Assembly (NCBI GenBank): GCA_033032175.1
Contig: CM065320.1
Span: forward strand, 17,503,413-17,567,412
Length of the DNA: 64,000 bases
Source of the DNA: Saturnia japonica
Lineage: Eukaryota > Arthropoda > Insecta > Lepidoptera > Saturniidae
Reading direction: 5' to 3'
The notes under the pieces are model-generated. The model saw only the letters and a list, made by a program, of their open reading frames with translations, had not been told where the DNA came from and did not search any database. The first letter of the stretch is position 1; every line of letters starts with the position of its first letter. This document shows positions 1 to 9,585 of this stretch, in pieces. The position numbers and the translations under genes are program-made.

Positions 1-655
1 ATTTTTTTGATATATCTCTTATGGTTTATTCCGCGTAATTAATTTAAGCGCCCAAATTCATTCACCATGACCAGTTTTTGAAGTAAAAATTTTTTTAGCT
101 GCGATGAGTCATTTTTGGTCGGGAAAACTTATAGTTTCGCGTGACCCTGCCGTCACCGATGACCTCGACATACTCTTAACGTATTGCGCTTGCGTTAGAC
201 TAGCGACGCGTAGTATAACGACCTGTGTACGCATATATACACTAATACATTGTATATACTCCACTGTATCATATGCGTGTTTGACTTTTGGATGGGTAAA
301 ATCTTGTGTTTTCGCGTCACTGACATGCTCTGCAATAATTCAGACTATAATTGATTTAAAAATTCAAAATTGAGTTTTCACTTCTGTCGGCAGTCCTTAT
401 GACTGACTGCCTGTTTTTTTTTTTTAATTGCGCGAAATCCTAATTATTTTTTAAAATAAAAGTAGCCTAAGTTACTCCTTATAATATCAGCTATCTACCA
501 GTGAAAATCCCATCAAGATCGGTTCAACCGTTTCGAACATTACCAGGAAGGAACAAACAGACTGCTAGACAAAAATAAACTATTTTGGAGTTTACTCTTT
601 ATGTATCGAGTTTCATACATAGACCACAGTATTTGAATTAGAGGGGGGACAAAAT
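1..655 (-). mobile_element. Helitron-like non-autonomous element, family A copy 1 (runs off window)
   Basis: The reverse complement matches the copies at 22274, 52675 and 59645: the run GTCTGTTTGTTCC, the block around TTTCACTGGTAGATAGCTGA, GAGTAACTTAGGCTACTTTTATT, and the GGGCGCTTAAAT/ATAAACCATAAGAGATAT block. Its 3' third lies outside the window. It is interrupted at about 80-412 by a foreign segment absent from the other copies. The 5' boundary is blurred by divergence. Confidence 0.7.
80..412. mobile_element. ~330-bp insertion inside the Helitron-like copy
   Basis: The three other family A copies run straight through this point with a short A-run, so this segment is an insertion. Its ends show a weak inverted match (GAAGTAAAAA at 80-89 against TTTTCACTTC at 375-384). 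The right side also has a 7-bp hairpin (389-395 with 405-411). No coding capacity of note was seen; the 89-codon open frame at 104-373 has no recognisable features. The element type is unknown. Confidence 0.5.
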
Positions 656-1806
656 CGAGTACCTATTAACAAAAAATTTAAAATCATGTGTGCAATTCGC
701 ACGTGGTAGAAGTGAAACCTTCACATCTATGTTTTTTTTAAATTCAGAAAATGATCAAATACACACTGATTTAAAGTTTATGAAAATATACATACATCAT
801 TTTCAATTAAGGCATCACCTTGCACATTTGAAATATCCATGGGAATATATCTGAAAAAAAAAAAACGTATAATACGTACACGTATACAAAACACCACGGT
901 TGTTTTAATGCCTTTTTCCAACTAATAACTAAACAAAGTGGGATCTTCTGACAAACTTTTCGGTCTCTTGTCAGAACTATCAAGGAGTTTGTTTGACAGC
1001 TTCAAAATTCGTACATTTCAATGTTCGTACCTACTTTTGTAGTGTTGGAATTTGCAACTTACGTATTTTTATTTTAGCGCCCTCTGGGGAATTTTTGTGA
1101 CAAAATGCAAAACTTGTTCTTTGGTAAAGTAATTTGCAAAGTCCATAATTTATTTTATTAGAATTCTCATTTTAGCACCCTCTATTGTTACTTCTGTAAG
1201 AACTGGAAATGGTGTAATTTCTCATCATTGATCATTCAAAATTATTCACATACTGTATGTACAGAGGCCGCTAACAAAAATTTTTTTTTGTACGATTAAC
1301 ACAAGTAACCTAGTAACCTAACACAATATCAATCAGTAACAGAATGTCATAAGTGTTGTCTAAAAAGTTTTTGTTTCGTGCCTTTTTGATACGAGGTAAT
1401 AAAATTCATTATTGGGTGGTAACAAACCTCTTTTGTACCATTTTACCATTGCCTAAAACTTTCCCGGGGGTTCCTATCTCATTTTCTCCCACGTTAAATC
1501 TTATAAATTTATGTGTCTGTTTCCTTTTAATTGTCGCTTTTTCGTTTCATCGACTTTCAAATCACAACGATACTAAAGATGTTTTTACTTCAAAAATGGA
1601 TTTGTCGTTCTAGGTATCGTATATACTTTCACATTAATTTAGTAAAAATATGTTATTTTGACATTACAAACAGACACTTTAATTTTATTAATTGTATAGA
1701 TATAGATAAATTCATGTGTGGTCCATATCATTTTCAGGTTGCATTGAAGCTTTCAAAAGGAACATAATAATTACGACCACATTCCTACGTCTCGTCAACG
1801 TGTTAG
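656..1806. other. Upstream flank of the transporter gene
   Basis: AT-rich, with several A or T runs. It probably contains the missing first exon or promoter, but no ATG exon with a matching phase could be shown. An acceptor-like TTTTCAG at about 1732-1738 is followed by a frame that closes quickly, so a non-coding 5' exon is possible. Confidence 0.4.
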
Positions 1807-2073
1807 CAAATTCTAGCAATTATAGCAAAATTGGTTGTTCCAGTAAATTCTACATTCTTGACATACGGTCTTCAGAATGGCTGGATTTCACCCACAACAA
1901 AGATTCTTAAGTCAGATCAGTCTCCTATTGGGAGACCGTTAACTGATGCTGAGTTATCCTGGGTGGCCAGCATCCCGTCTTTAATAGCAACATTCACAGT
2001 TGCTGCCTATTCCATAATCGTAGACAAATGTGGAAGAAAAGTTACAGTTATAATTATCACTGCATTTCAGGCT
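1807..2073 (+). CDS. Tret1-like exon with helices 1-3 start
   Basis: Encodes helix 1 (ending near YGLQNGWISP), helix 2 (ELSWVASIPSL onward) and the DKCGRK loop. The donor GTAAGT follows GCT at 2073, phase 0. The acceptor is the least certain part. TTAG at 1803-1806 fits phase 0, and AG at 1815-1816 or 1824-1825 would fit phase 1 from a preceding exon. An ATG at 1579 with a donor at 1614 was considered as the first exon, but it ends in phase 2 and does not match any of these. Confidence 0.75.
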
Positions 2074-5000
2074 GTAAGTACCGATGTCAAAGTCATTTCA
2101 TATATTATCTAAAACTCTTAAAAATTAAGTTGGAAAGTTTTCGAGATTTCGGTGGTCTTCATGATGCAATTAAATAATATATAAACAAATATTAATCACT
2201 TTTTGTTTTGTTCAAAGCATTTATAAATTCAAATTGAATACTTAAATATTGACAATTATGATAAAGAATACGAAATTCAAAATTCATATCTAAATAAATA
2301 ATTATCTATTGCACATTTATTATTATTTCCTTCATTAATTTTGTAATCAAATTATTATCGATTATTATATTTGTTACAGCTTTGTTGGATAATAAAGTTA
2401 TGTCCGTCCACTGCAACAAGTCTTATCATAGCAAGGATGTTTAGCGGAATTGGAGCTGGTGGTACTTTTAGTATAATTCCTATATATGTTAAAGAAATTA
2501 GTCAAGACAATATCAGAGGAACACTTGGTTTCCTTATGGTGCTAGCCCAGAACACAGGAGTTCTAATTATGTATGCCATGGGATCATACCTTGAGTATTA
2601 CGTAATAATATGGACTGCTCTTGTCGTTCCTGTTTTATGTCTATTCTTAATGATCATGGCTCCTGAATCTCCGACTTATTTAGTGAAAGTTGGCAAATTT
2701 GATGTAAGTTTAATAATTTGATTTAAAAAACATCTCAATTAAGAATATAAACCATTCATTAAAAGATTTAATTTTTGTTTACGTTTAAGGATATAAAACA
2801 CCGACTTTGTTTAGTATGAAAATTATCATTTTGTATCAGATTTACATCGTCCATCAGTAGTATTAGCAGCAAAAACACAAATTCTTTAATAGCGTACCAC
2901 ACATTTATTTATTTGCTAGCTACGTGTTATATATGCTGTTTTTATTCATCAGCGAATAAATCCATGAAAAACTAGTAACAGTGATATCACATGAAATATG
3001 TATAAGAGTTCCTTTTTTGTTAACATTTCTGGAGTTTTATAATACAGACTAATATCAGATCTTATTTATGGGAATTAAATAATAAGATCTGTTATTTATA
3101 GGAAGCTGCATCTGCTATTGCCAAGTTAAGAGGCTTAGAAGTGTCTGATAAAGAGGTTCAAAATGAAATTGATTTAATAAAGAAAGAGGATGATGTATTT
3201 AAATCAATACCAAATATCTCGTTTTTTGGTATATGTAAGTATTTACCATTAATAATAGTTACACATAAATTGAGTAAAATTATATCTACGAATATAAATT
3301 GCATACTTACCTCGAACTGCAAAAGTAGCTGACAAGAGATGGAAGAAATGTCTAAGGAAAAAAAATTTATGTATAGAAGTATAAAATTATCATAAATAAA
3401 AAAATATTATTTCATAAAAAGTCCATTCGGTTATATACACAATTTTGAAACTAGAACAAATTATATGTGGAACGCCTCGAGGCATGTATGCATGAGGTAT
3501 GTATGTCCCAGTATAGGACTGTCCTACCTGTCTGTTATAGTATTGAGGATGCTGTTGGAGCTGGCGCGTACAGTGCAAATGTGTGATGCTCATTGCTTGC
3601 GCATGGTGGCGGGAAAGCCATAAATTCTTGGCTCCGCGTACATGCCCGAAGTGCTGCGGTAGCGTGTCAACCCCATCACCATCCTGAATGCAATGTTAAA
3701 TTGTACGCGCAGAGCGCTGTATGCCCTCTGCGTGTAGTTGACCCACAGACTGCATGGTTAAAACGACTGACAATACGCTTTAAACAGCGTAGCCTTCACG
3801 TCAGTCGAACATTGAGCAAAGCTGCGAGCCGAGATATTACAGCGGACACCGAACGTCTTGCGGTCTCTTCTTTTAAGTCTAATCTAATCTTTTAAGCTCA
3901 GTGACACAGAAATCTGAAACTACTGCCTGCCTTAAAGACTAGTGCCTCACTCTTCTTGACATTATATTTAAGCCCAATGAACTTTCGCGTACATCTCACA
4001 TGTCGTAAGCAGACTTATCATGGCATTAACCGAAGGGTTTTGCAACACTATATCATCAGCATAGCTAATATTGTTGACTCATAGTCCGTCCACATAACAA
4101 GCCCTGGTAAGTGTTGCTGAACTAAGCGATCAACCGGAATATATACAGACTAAAAAGACGAGGAACGGTCAGGCTTCCCCCAGCCCATACACGTTCGATA
4201 ACGATCCTGCCAACCTTACACCGTTAATCTGATTTTTATACCAATACTATAATTATAATAATAAATATTTTGCAAAATATGAAATAATTAAATAAACTGA
4301 ATAATAATAAAACCTTTAATTACTGAACACTTTATATTTGTGTCTGAATATTTAAGAGTAAAATATGAAATACGTATAAAATTTAAAAAACTACACCAAT
4401 ATTAGAAAATGTCATTTATTTCGGCATGCCTAACAGCAAGACCTCCTCCAACTCTTTCCACTGCTTACTATTTACCGTCACTCTTATTAAGGTCATTTTC
4501 AAGTCATCCTCCCATCTTCTTGCTTGGCGACTTCGACTTCTAGACTTGGTATTAAACTGGCACTTTGCTCCATTTCTCCGTTTTACAGCGAAGCACATGT
4601 CTAGTCCACCTTTATTTTAGTTTATCAATACTTGACAGGATATCTGTTAATTTCATTTTGCACCTAATGTCTGTACTTCTTTGTTCATTTGTTTCAGACC
4701 TACCATGCTCCTTTCCATGTTCCATGCTTTGATATAACTTTCCTATTTACTGAGGTATCCTTTATCAGTTTCTGCCACAGCAAATCATATGAAACCAGAT
4801 TAAACGCTTTTAAAAGGTCTAGAAAACACGCGTTAACAGGTGTTTTCCTAGACGTATAATACTGAACAGTATGCTTGAGAGACAGTATGGTACTGTCGGT
4901 GGAGAGACCAGTTCTGAACCCAAACTACGCATCATGTTATTACTCTGTATACCGTTTTCTAAACTATAATTATTATCCTAGCCCAATCTCAGTTCATTTT

Positions 5001-6769
5001 GTTTCACAATCACCTCATGTATGTAAGAATCGACTGTAGAAGTCGTATTTCAATGGCTTTATTAGAATGTGAAAATAAATCCTTTTCGACATTTTTTTTA
5101 TTATTTTCAGTTAAAGTTCAAGTTTGGCGACGAGGCTTTCTTATTATGGTGTTAATTATAATCACGCATGGCTGCAACGGTTCATTTGCTGTTGTGAACT
5201 ACGTTTCAACTATCTTCATGATGTCTGGAGTCACCATTAGCCCTGAAGTGCAGGCCTTGAGCATTCCCGCCTTCATGATCATAGCTTCAATCTGTTCTAT
5301 GTTTCTGGTTGATAAGCTCGGACGTAAGGTGCGTTCATTAGTTTTATTAAATCTTTAGTATATTCAGAAAGAGTGGATAAGCCACATTGTAGTTCATTTG
5401 CATAATTTTCAGCCTCACTATCTAGTTGTAAATAATAAAAAGTTATGTAAATCATTATATAAATAAGTTGCAAAGTAATAGTTGTAAAGTTGTAAAACAT
5501 TGCTTAAAGGACTTAACATGATGTGAGCTTAGTTTTACAATATTTAACTAAACGTTATCACTCTTTATCTTATATACATTTTTATTATATCAAAACAACA
5601 TTATTAATATTGTTTGTAACAGCCAATATTAGTGACGACATTTATCCTGTCTGCGATATCGTTTGCTGGCCTTGCTTCCATACTTCTGGTACTGCAGTGC
5701 GGTGGAACAGTACCCGAATGGTCTCCAGTTTTATGCATTGTAGTAGCTATGTGTTGCTACGCAGCTGGAGTTTTGCCCCTGCCCTTCGTCATAATGACTG
5801 AAACATTTAATTTTCAAGTAAGTCGAAAACAAATATTTCTAACAAATATTTATGTCAAACTTTTTTTAATGAGTAATTAAGTCCAGTAATCCATTTGATA
5901 GCCACAGTTTCTAGTCTCTTTATGTATTAAATAATGTTCCATTAATTTGATTTTTATTATTCATGTTATTAGCTAAAAGTAAAAGAAAACACCGTAAGTG
6001 TGTCAAACGCTTCAAATCATCCTCTAGCGGGATCCGCCAAAATTATTGACAACTTGACGTTTTAAAACGCTAATGCATCGTGGACTGGCATAATGACAAA
6101 GCTTGGGCATTCCTTGAGGAAAAGATCTGAGCCTAGCAGTTAGGCATTTACAGTATGATACTCTAATATAAGTAATATTTATTTTTTATAAATATGGGGA
6201 TATAATTTCACACAATGCCAATTAAACAGTTTATGTACTATACATATATAGTATAATAAGTATATAATTAACCTAGTGGTCATAGGCGCGACTGCTATGC
6301 TCGAGGTCCTGCTATGCTTCGATTCCCAGATCGAGCAAAATGTTGTTGGGCTTTTTCTATAAAATTCTCAGTAGCAGTTCGGAGTTTGGGTTTGTGATCG
6401 ATTAATGGCAACAGGCTCGCTATCTATTACATGGGATCTAAAAAAATATCCGGCGAACAGTGGGTGTCTATTAGTACGCCTCTGCCTAACCTTACGGGAA
6501 TAAAGGCGTGTTGGTTTGTTATGTTATGTATTAATTTTTTGTTCCAGGTAAAAGCTAAATTAACCGGGTGCATAATCACGATTGCTTGGTGTTCCTCATT
6601 TGCCCAGTTGTTTTTATTCTCTGTCGTAAGCAATGCTTATGGTTCACACGTCTCGTTTTACATGTTTGCTTTTGTTAACATTATCGGAGCTATTGCTACT
6701 TTAGTTCTAGTGCCTGAAACCAAAGGGAAGAATGTCGAACAAATCGAAGAAGCCCTGAAAAGTAAATAA
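1807..6769 (+). CDS. MFS sugar transporter, facilitated trehalose transporter Tret1-like (multi-exon, 5' exon not found)
   Basis: Predicted plasma-membrane facilitative sugar carrier of the MFS SP/GLUT type, the group that includes insect Tret1. Six exons join in phase: 1807-2073, 2380-2703, 3102-3234, 5111-5328, 5623-5817 and 6548-6769. They give about 452 codons, against roughly 470-510 for the family, with twelve predicted membrane segments. Family marks are DKCGRK in the loop between helices 2 and 3, the sugar-transporter signature around RMFSGIGAGG and YVKEIS, PESP after helix 6, DKLGRK after helix 8, and PETKGK near the C-terminus. All introns are GT-AG and no frameshift is seen. The reading frame meets TAG at 1804-1806, so exon 1 must start at or after 1807; the initiator ATG lies on an upstream exon I could not place. 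The usual QQ pair in helix 7 is TH here, so substrate identity is uncertain. A generic sugar transporter is the safe reading. Confidence 0.88.
2380..2703 (+). CDS. Tret1-like exon with helices 3-6
   Basis: The acceptor is TTGTTACAG ending at 2379 and the donor is GTAAGT at 2704; the exon is 324 nt with both ends in phase 0. It carries the rest of helix 3, helix 4 with the family signature (RMFSGIGAGG, then P, Y and E at their usual spacing), helices 5 and 6, and the PESP motif followed by the YLVKVGKFD segment that opens the cytoplasmic loop. Confidence 0.9.
3102..3234 (+). CDS. Tret1-like exon, central cytoplasmic loop
   Basis: The acceptor is ATTTATAG ending at 3101 and the donor is GTAAGT at 3235. 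The exon is 133 nt and ends in phase 1. It encodes the charged loop between helices 6 and 7: EAASAIAKLRGL, matching the EEA..AL..LRG pattern of insect sugar transporters, then an acidic/lysine-rich helix. Confidence 0.85.
3455..4235 (-). pseudogene. Decayed LINE reverse transcriptase, YADD region to C-terminus
   Basis: Reading the minus strand from about 4230 to 3455 gives a broken but recognisable LINE RT. There is a PRLFSLYI segment, then YADDIVL with the catalytic Asp pair, KYNVKKSEALVF, and a C-terminal block with STDVKATLFKAYCQS, RAYSALRVQFN and ASSNSIL. It has several stops and at least one frameshift. It lies antisense in the long intron of the transporter gene and matches the RT fragment at 4742-4985, as if one element was split by a later insertion. 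Confidence 0.7.
4415..4738 (-). pseudogene. RTE-like LINE C-terminal fragment
   Basis: On the minus strand the frames contain DILSSIDKLKWRW, RHVLRC, then RQARRWEDDLK and a QWKELEEVL ending in a stop. This is the pattern of the C-terminus of RTE-type endonuclease-reverse transcriptase elements common in Lepidoptera (RPARRWEDDLK ... QWKKLEEAF). It is 5'-truncated and carries stops and a frameshift. It sits between two parts of another LINE, which suggests it was inserted there. Confidence 0.65.
4742..4985 (-). pseudogene. Decayed LINE reverse transcriptase, motif A region
   Basis: The minus strand reads FGFRTGLSTDSTILSLKHTV, then a segment ending FLDLLKAFNLVSYDLLWQKL. This is RT domain 2 plus motif A (FLDLSKAFD in intact relatives), with the catalytic Asp kept. 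The next part of the same RT appears at 4235 and below, beyond the inserted RTE-like piece. Confidence 0.7.
5111..5328 (+). CDS. Tret1-like exon with helices 7-8
   Basis: The acceptor TTATTTTCAG ends at 5110. The first two bases complete a Phe codon with the preceding exon. Helix 7 reads ITHGCNGSFAVVNYVSTIF where the family normally has QQxSGxNxxxYY. Helix 8 ends in LVDKLGRK, followed by the donor GTGCGT at 5329. The preceding intron is the longest (5.1 kb gene, 1.9 kb intron) and is full of LINE debris. Confidence 0.88.
5623..5817 (+). CDS. Tret1-like exon with helices 9-10
   Basis: The acceptor TTTGTAACAG ends at 5622 and the donor GTAAGT starts at 5818; 195 nt, phase 0 at both ends. It encodes helices 9 and 10, including AGVLPLPFVIMTE, the position of the family G.GPLPW..MGE motif. 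The Pro-Leu-Pro is kept but the Trp is replaced by Phe. Confidence 0.88.
6268..6532 (+). mobile_element. tRNA-headed SINE, family S1, in the last transporter intron
   Basis: It matches the minus-strand copy at 40431-40697 over its whole length. The tRNA-like head has CCTAGTGGT and a degraded box B (TTCGATTCCCAG). The body has ATTACATGGGATCTAAAA and TAGTACGCCTCTGCCTAAC. Its 3' end lies only about 15 nt before the acceptor AG at 6546-6547. Confidence 0.75.
6548..6769 (+). CDS. Tret1-like terminal exon with helices 11-12
   Basis: The acceptor TTGTTCCAG ends at 6547. The exon encodes helices 11 and 12, then PETKGKNVEQIEEALKSK and TAA at 6767-6769. The PETKG motif and acidic tail are diagnostic of the sugar porter family. 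An AATAAA lies at 6796-6801, only 27 nt after the stop, so the 3' UTR is probably short. Confidence 0.9.
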   Translation, partial: VKAKLTGCIITIAWCSSFAQLFLFSVVSNAYGSHVSFYMFAFVNIIGAIATLVLVPETKGKNVEQIEEALKSK

Positions 6770-6795
6770 TGACCGTTTTCTATTTTGTTTAAAAG

Positions 6796-6844
6796 AATAA
6801 AAATTTTGAAAATGTTTTTCACAGATTTTTTCTGAAATCTGTGA
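6796..6844 (+). promoter_or_regulatory. Poly(A) signal and hairpin after the transporter gene
   Basis: AATAAA is at 6796-6801. Shortly downstream is a perfect 10-bp stem (6819-6828 with 6835-6844) around a 6-nt loop. The position suits the 3' end-processing region of the transporter transcript; any role for the hairpin is inference. Confidence 0.5.
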
Positions 6845-7097
6845 TGTTTTTATTTTATTTTTATTGTCTAACCCTTTAAAAATAAGACAACCTGTGGCTT
6901 CGTATACGCGGTATGCTTGTATTTTGTACTCTATTTAACCACATGGTTTAACTATTGGTTGATACGTGGCTGTATACATTTAATTATTATTTATGACTTA
7001 TGTTATTTATCAATTATTATCTTCATTGCCATTTCTTCCGTTCGTATACAGTAAAGCAGTAAATCTACTAAATAAAGTTTAAACTATATCTCGTTTA

Positions 7098-7673
7098 AAA
7101 AAACTAAGGTATTGCAGTTTCCAACGACCGCTAACTTAATGGAGTAATATTTCAAACTTTCGTCTAATTGCAGCCTTTACCAATTATTCCAACTGTAGAC
7201 AAACATGATCACCACTAGAATGGAATTACTTTCTTGTTACATTAGACACGCTTTGTAATATTTACATAGTTCATATTACTGACAATATGAAAAAACTAAG
7301 GTATTGCAGTTTCCAACGACCGCTAACTTAATGGAGTAATATTTCAAACTTTCGTTTAATTGCAGCCTTTACCAATTATTCCAACTGTAGACAAACATGA
7401 TCACCACTAGAATGGAATTACTTTCTTGTTACATTAGACACGCTTTGTAATATTTACATAGTTCATATTACTGACAATATGAAAAAACTAAGGTATTGCA
7501 GTTTCCAACGACCGCTAACTTAATGGAGTAATATTTCAAACTTTCGTCTAATTGCAGCCTTTACCAATTATTCCAACTGTAGACAAACATGATCACCACT
7601 AGAATGGAATTACTTTCTTGTTACATTAGACACGCTTTGTAATATTTACATAGTTCATACTACTGACAATATG
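7098..7673. repeat. Tandem array, 3 x 192 bp
   Basis: Three head-to-tail copies, spaced 192 bp by comparing the same base at 7104, 7296 and 7488. They are nearly identical: a C/T difference in TTCGTCTAA of copy 2 and TTCATACTACTG in copy 3 are the only ones noted. No open frame runs through. The array begins about 330 bp after the transporter stop codon. Confidence 0.95.
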
Positions 7674-9336
7674 GAATTCATAACTATTACGATTTGTTTT
7701 AAGCAAAATTACACATTCATCTTAGCCTTTACCCATTAGTAAAATTCCGTTAATGCTAGTCACTGGATTATCTGTGGCACCAATTGCTCTACAGTACCAA
7801 GTCCGCGATACGTACTAAAATTATAACACAGTTTTAGTTTCATATTATTTCTCAGGTAAATACATATAGTTAAATCGGTTCAAAATGAAGTCTTTTTAAC
7901 TTTTGAACTCAGTACAGACAGCCAGACCACCGCGGTGCTCTGTTGCCAGACTTTCAGGTATAAATCTAAGAGCAATCGTCCATGAAAGATTCACGATAGG
8001 TACAAAACCATAAATTTTAGCATCCATGTTTATTCACCAAATAGACCGATATTCTATTGAGATCGTCGAATAATATCCTTTCAATTTACGATGAACCTTT
8101 TATGATTTACCTGAATTCGGACTTTGATTCGTGTTCAAATTTCCCTTCAAATACGTTCAATGGAATGCTTTCATGATTGCCCGTAGATACTTAATCTCTC
8201 AATATAATAATTATATAAGATTTCATTAGACAATATATAAAATAGTGTTACTATTTTAAAATTATTATAGACAGTGTGACAAAGGATCTGTATATTTTTA
8301 ATAAAAATTGTGAATGCTATTTACAATTGTAATGCCACAACGATATGAATGTAGGTATATTTATTAGTAGGTTGGTAGGTACCAATGCCTTGAGATTGAG
8401 TTCTGTGAACAGAGTGACTATTCCAATCTGGTACGGTTCCCATACGCCTTACGCCATACGATATTATAATCTAATGTTAATGTAAATAACTGAAGCATGC
8501 GACCCGAGATTGACTTCAAAGTTCATTTAACTGAATATTAGATTTCATATACATATTTTAGTATCATCAAAGTCGATATTTTATATACATATTATAAAGT
8601 AAACTAGATTAAAATTATTTATTCGTACCCTTTTTGATAAAAGTCTTAAAAGTTGAATGAGACGTTATTTGTAAATAGCGCAACGACTTTGTACTGTTTT
8701 GATAATCTAATGCCTACATTTATTTATAATTGTTTATTAATAGTAATACTAGCTGTGCCCCATGGTTTCATCCGTGTTAAATTTATTTTACAAACTCAAC
8801 ACTGGCCGTTATTACTTGTAGTACTTGTCTACATATTGCAAGATTTCTTGAAGTCTATGGTCACTGATACAATCCTTATGATCATAGTGTGAAGTCATAT
8901 ACCTTGTAACTGTACTCAATTGGAAATTCAGAGATCAACGCGTTCAAATACAGAATCTAGTGAGCTTTATTACCTATAGAAATAAATCAGTTCTCAGACG
9001 ATGACAAATTTAAAACAAACGGGATGTAGTTTATAGTTTCGCACAAAGCTGTAACGTGTTTCCAACGGTGCCGTAAATGTTTCACGCTGACTGATAATTT
9101 AATTTCACGTTGCAATGAATAATGCACGGTAATCCTGCCAGATGTTCGTACTTTCACTGTAGCCACAACAACAAGAGACAACAGGTGGTCCACCCAGAAA
9201 ATTACCAAAATACGATTAAAGATTCCCAAGCTATACATACAGTGCGTCTTCAAACGAAAACTATCTAATTTAAACAAATTTTACGTGTAGTACTTTATTT
9301 TTAATTGATATTAATATTTAAAGCTCATTCGTTCAA
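7674..9336. other. Intergenic DNA with a Helitron-like 3' end
   Basis: AT-rich. At 8749-8752 a minus-strand CTAG preceded by a GGGGCACAG block matches the 3' end seen at 15791-15794. A 96-codon minus-strand open frame (8987-9277) has no recognisable domain. No gene is supported. Confidence 0.4.
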
Positions 9337-9585
9337 TAAGAGGTAGGACAGAAATTTTTTGGAGATTTTTCTCTTCTTGGGGTAGCTTCAGTGGTGGAAT
9401 ACCTCCACCCTATAAAGGATCGTGGCTAAATAGCCTTGAGTTGCGTTCCTGCGATGAGTAGGGTTTCCGGAACTCCTTTAAGTAAGGGGTTCAAGGTCGG
9501 TAACACGCTAGTGATACGTATGGTGTTAAAAGCGTCCATAGGCTAAGGTAGCCGCTTACCGTCAGGCAGGTCGTATGCTTGTTTA
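9337..9585 (-). mobile_element. Dispersed element family S3, copy 1
   Basis: The reverse complement carries the family blocks: a CATACGAC..CCTGA..GTAAGCGG start, GTTGCCGACCTTGAACCCC-like middle, CTACCCCAAGGAG-like block and GGAGGTATTCCACCA. It is shared with copies at 23403, 27844, 36168, 37817 and 53427. It is probably a SINE or LINE 3' fragment common in Lepidoptera; the class was not settled. Confidence 0.65.

Noticed and set aside
1579..1613. Candidate first exon of the transporter (ATG plus donor at 1614)
   Set aside because: It ends in phase 2, while all plausible acceptors of the next exon need phase 0 or 1.
8987..9277. 96-codon minus-strand frame
   Set aside because: The peptide gave a vague sense of a recurrent translated repeat, but I could not name a family, so no call is made.
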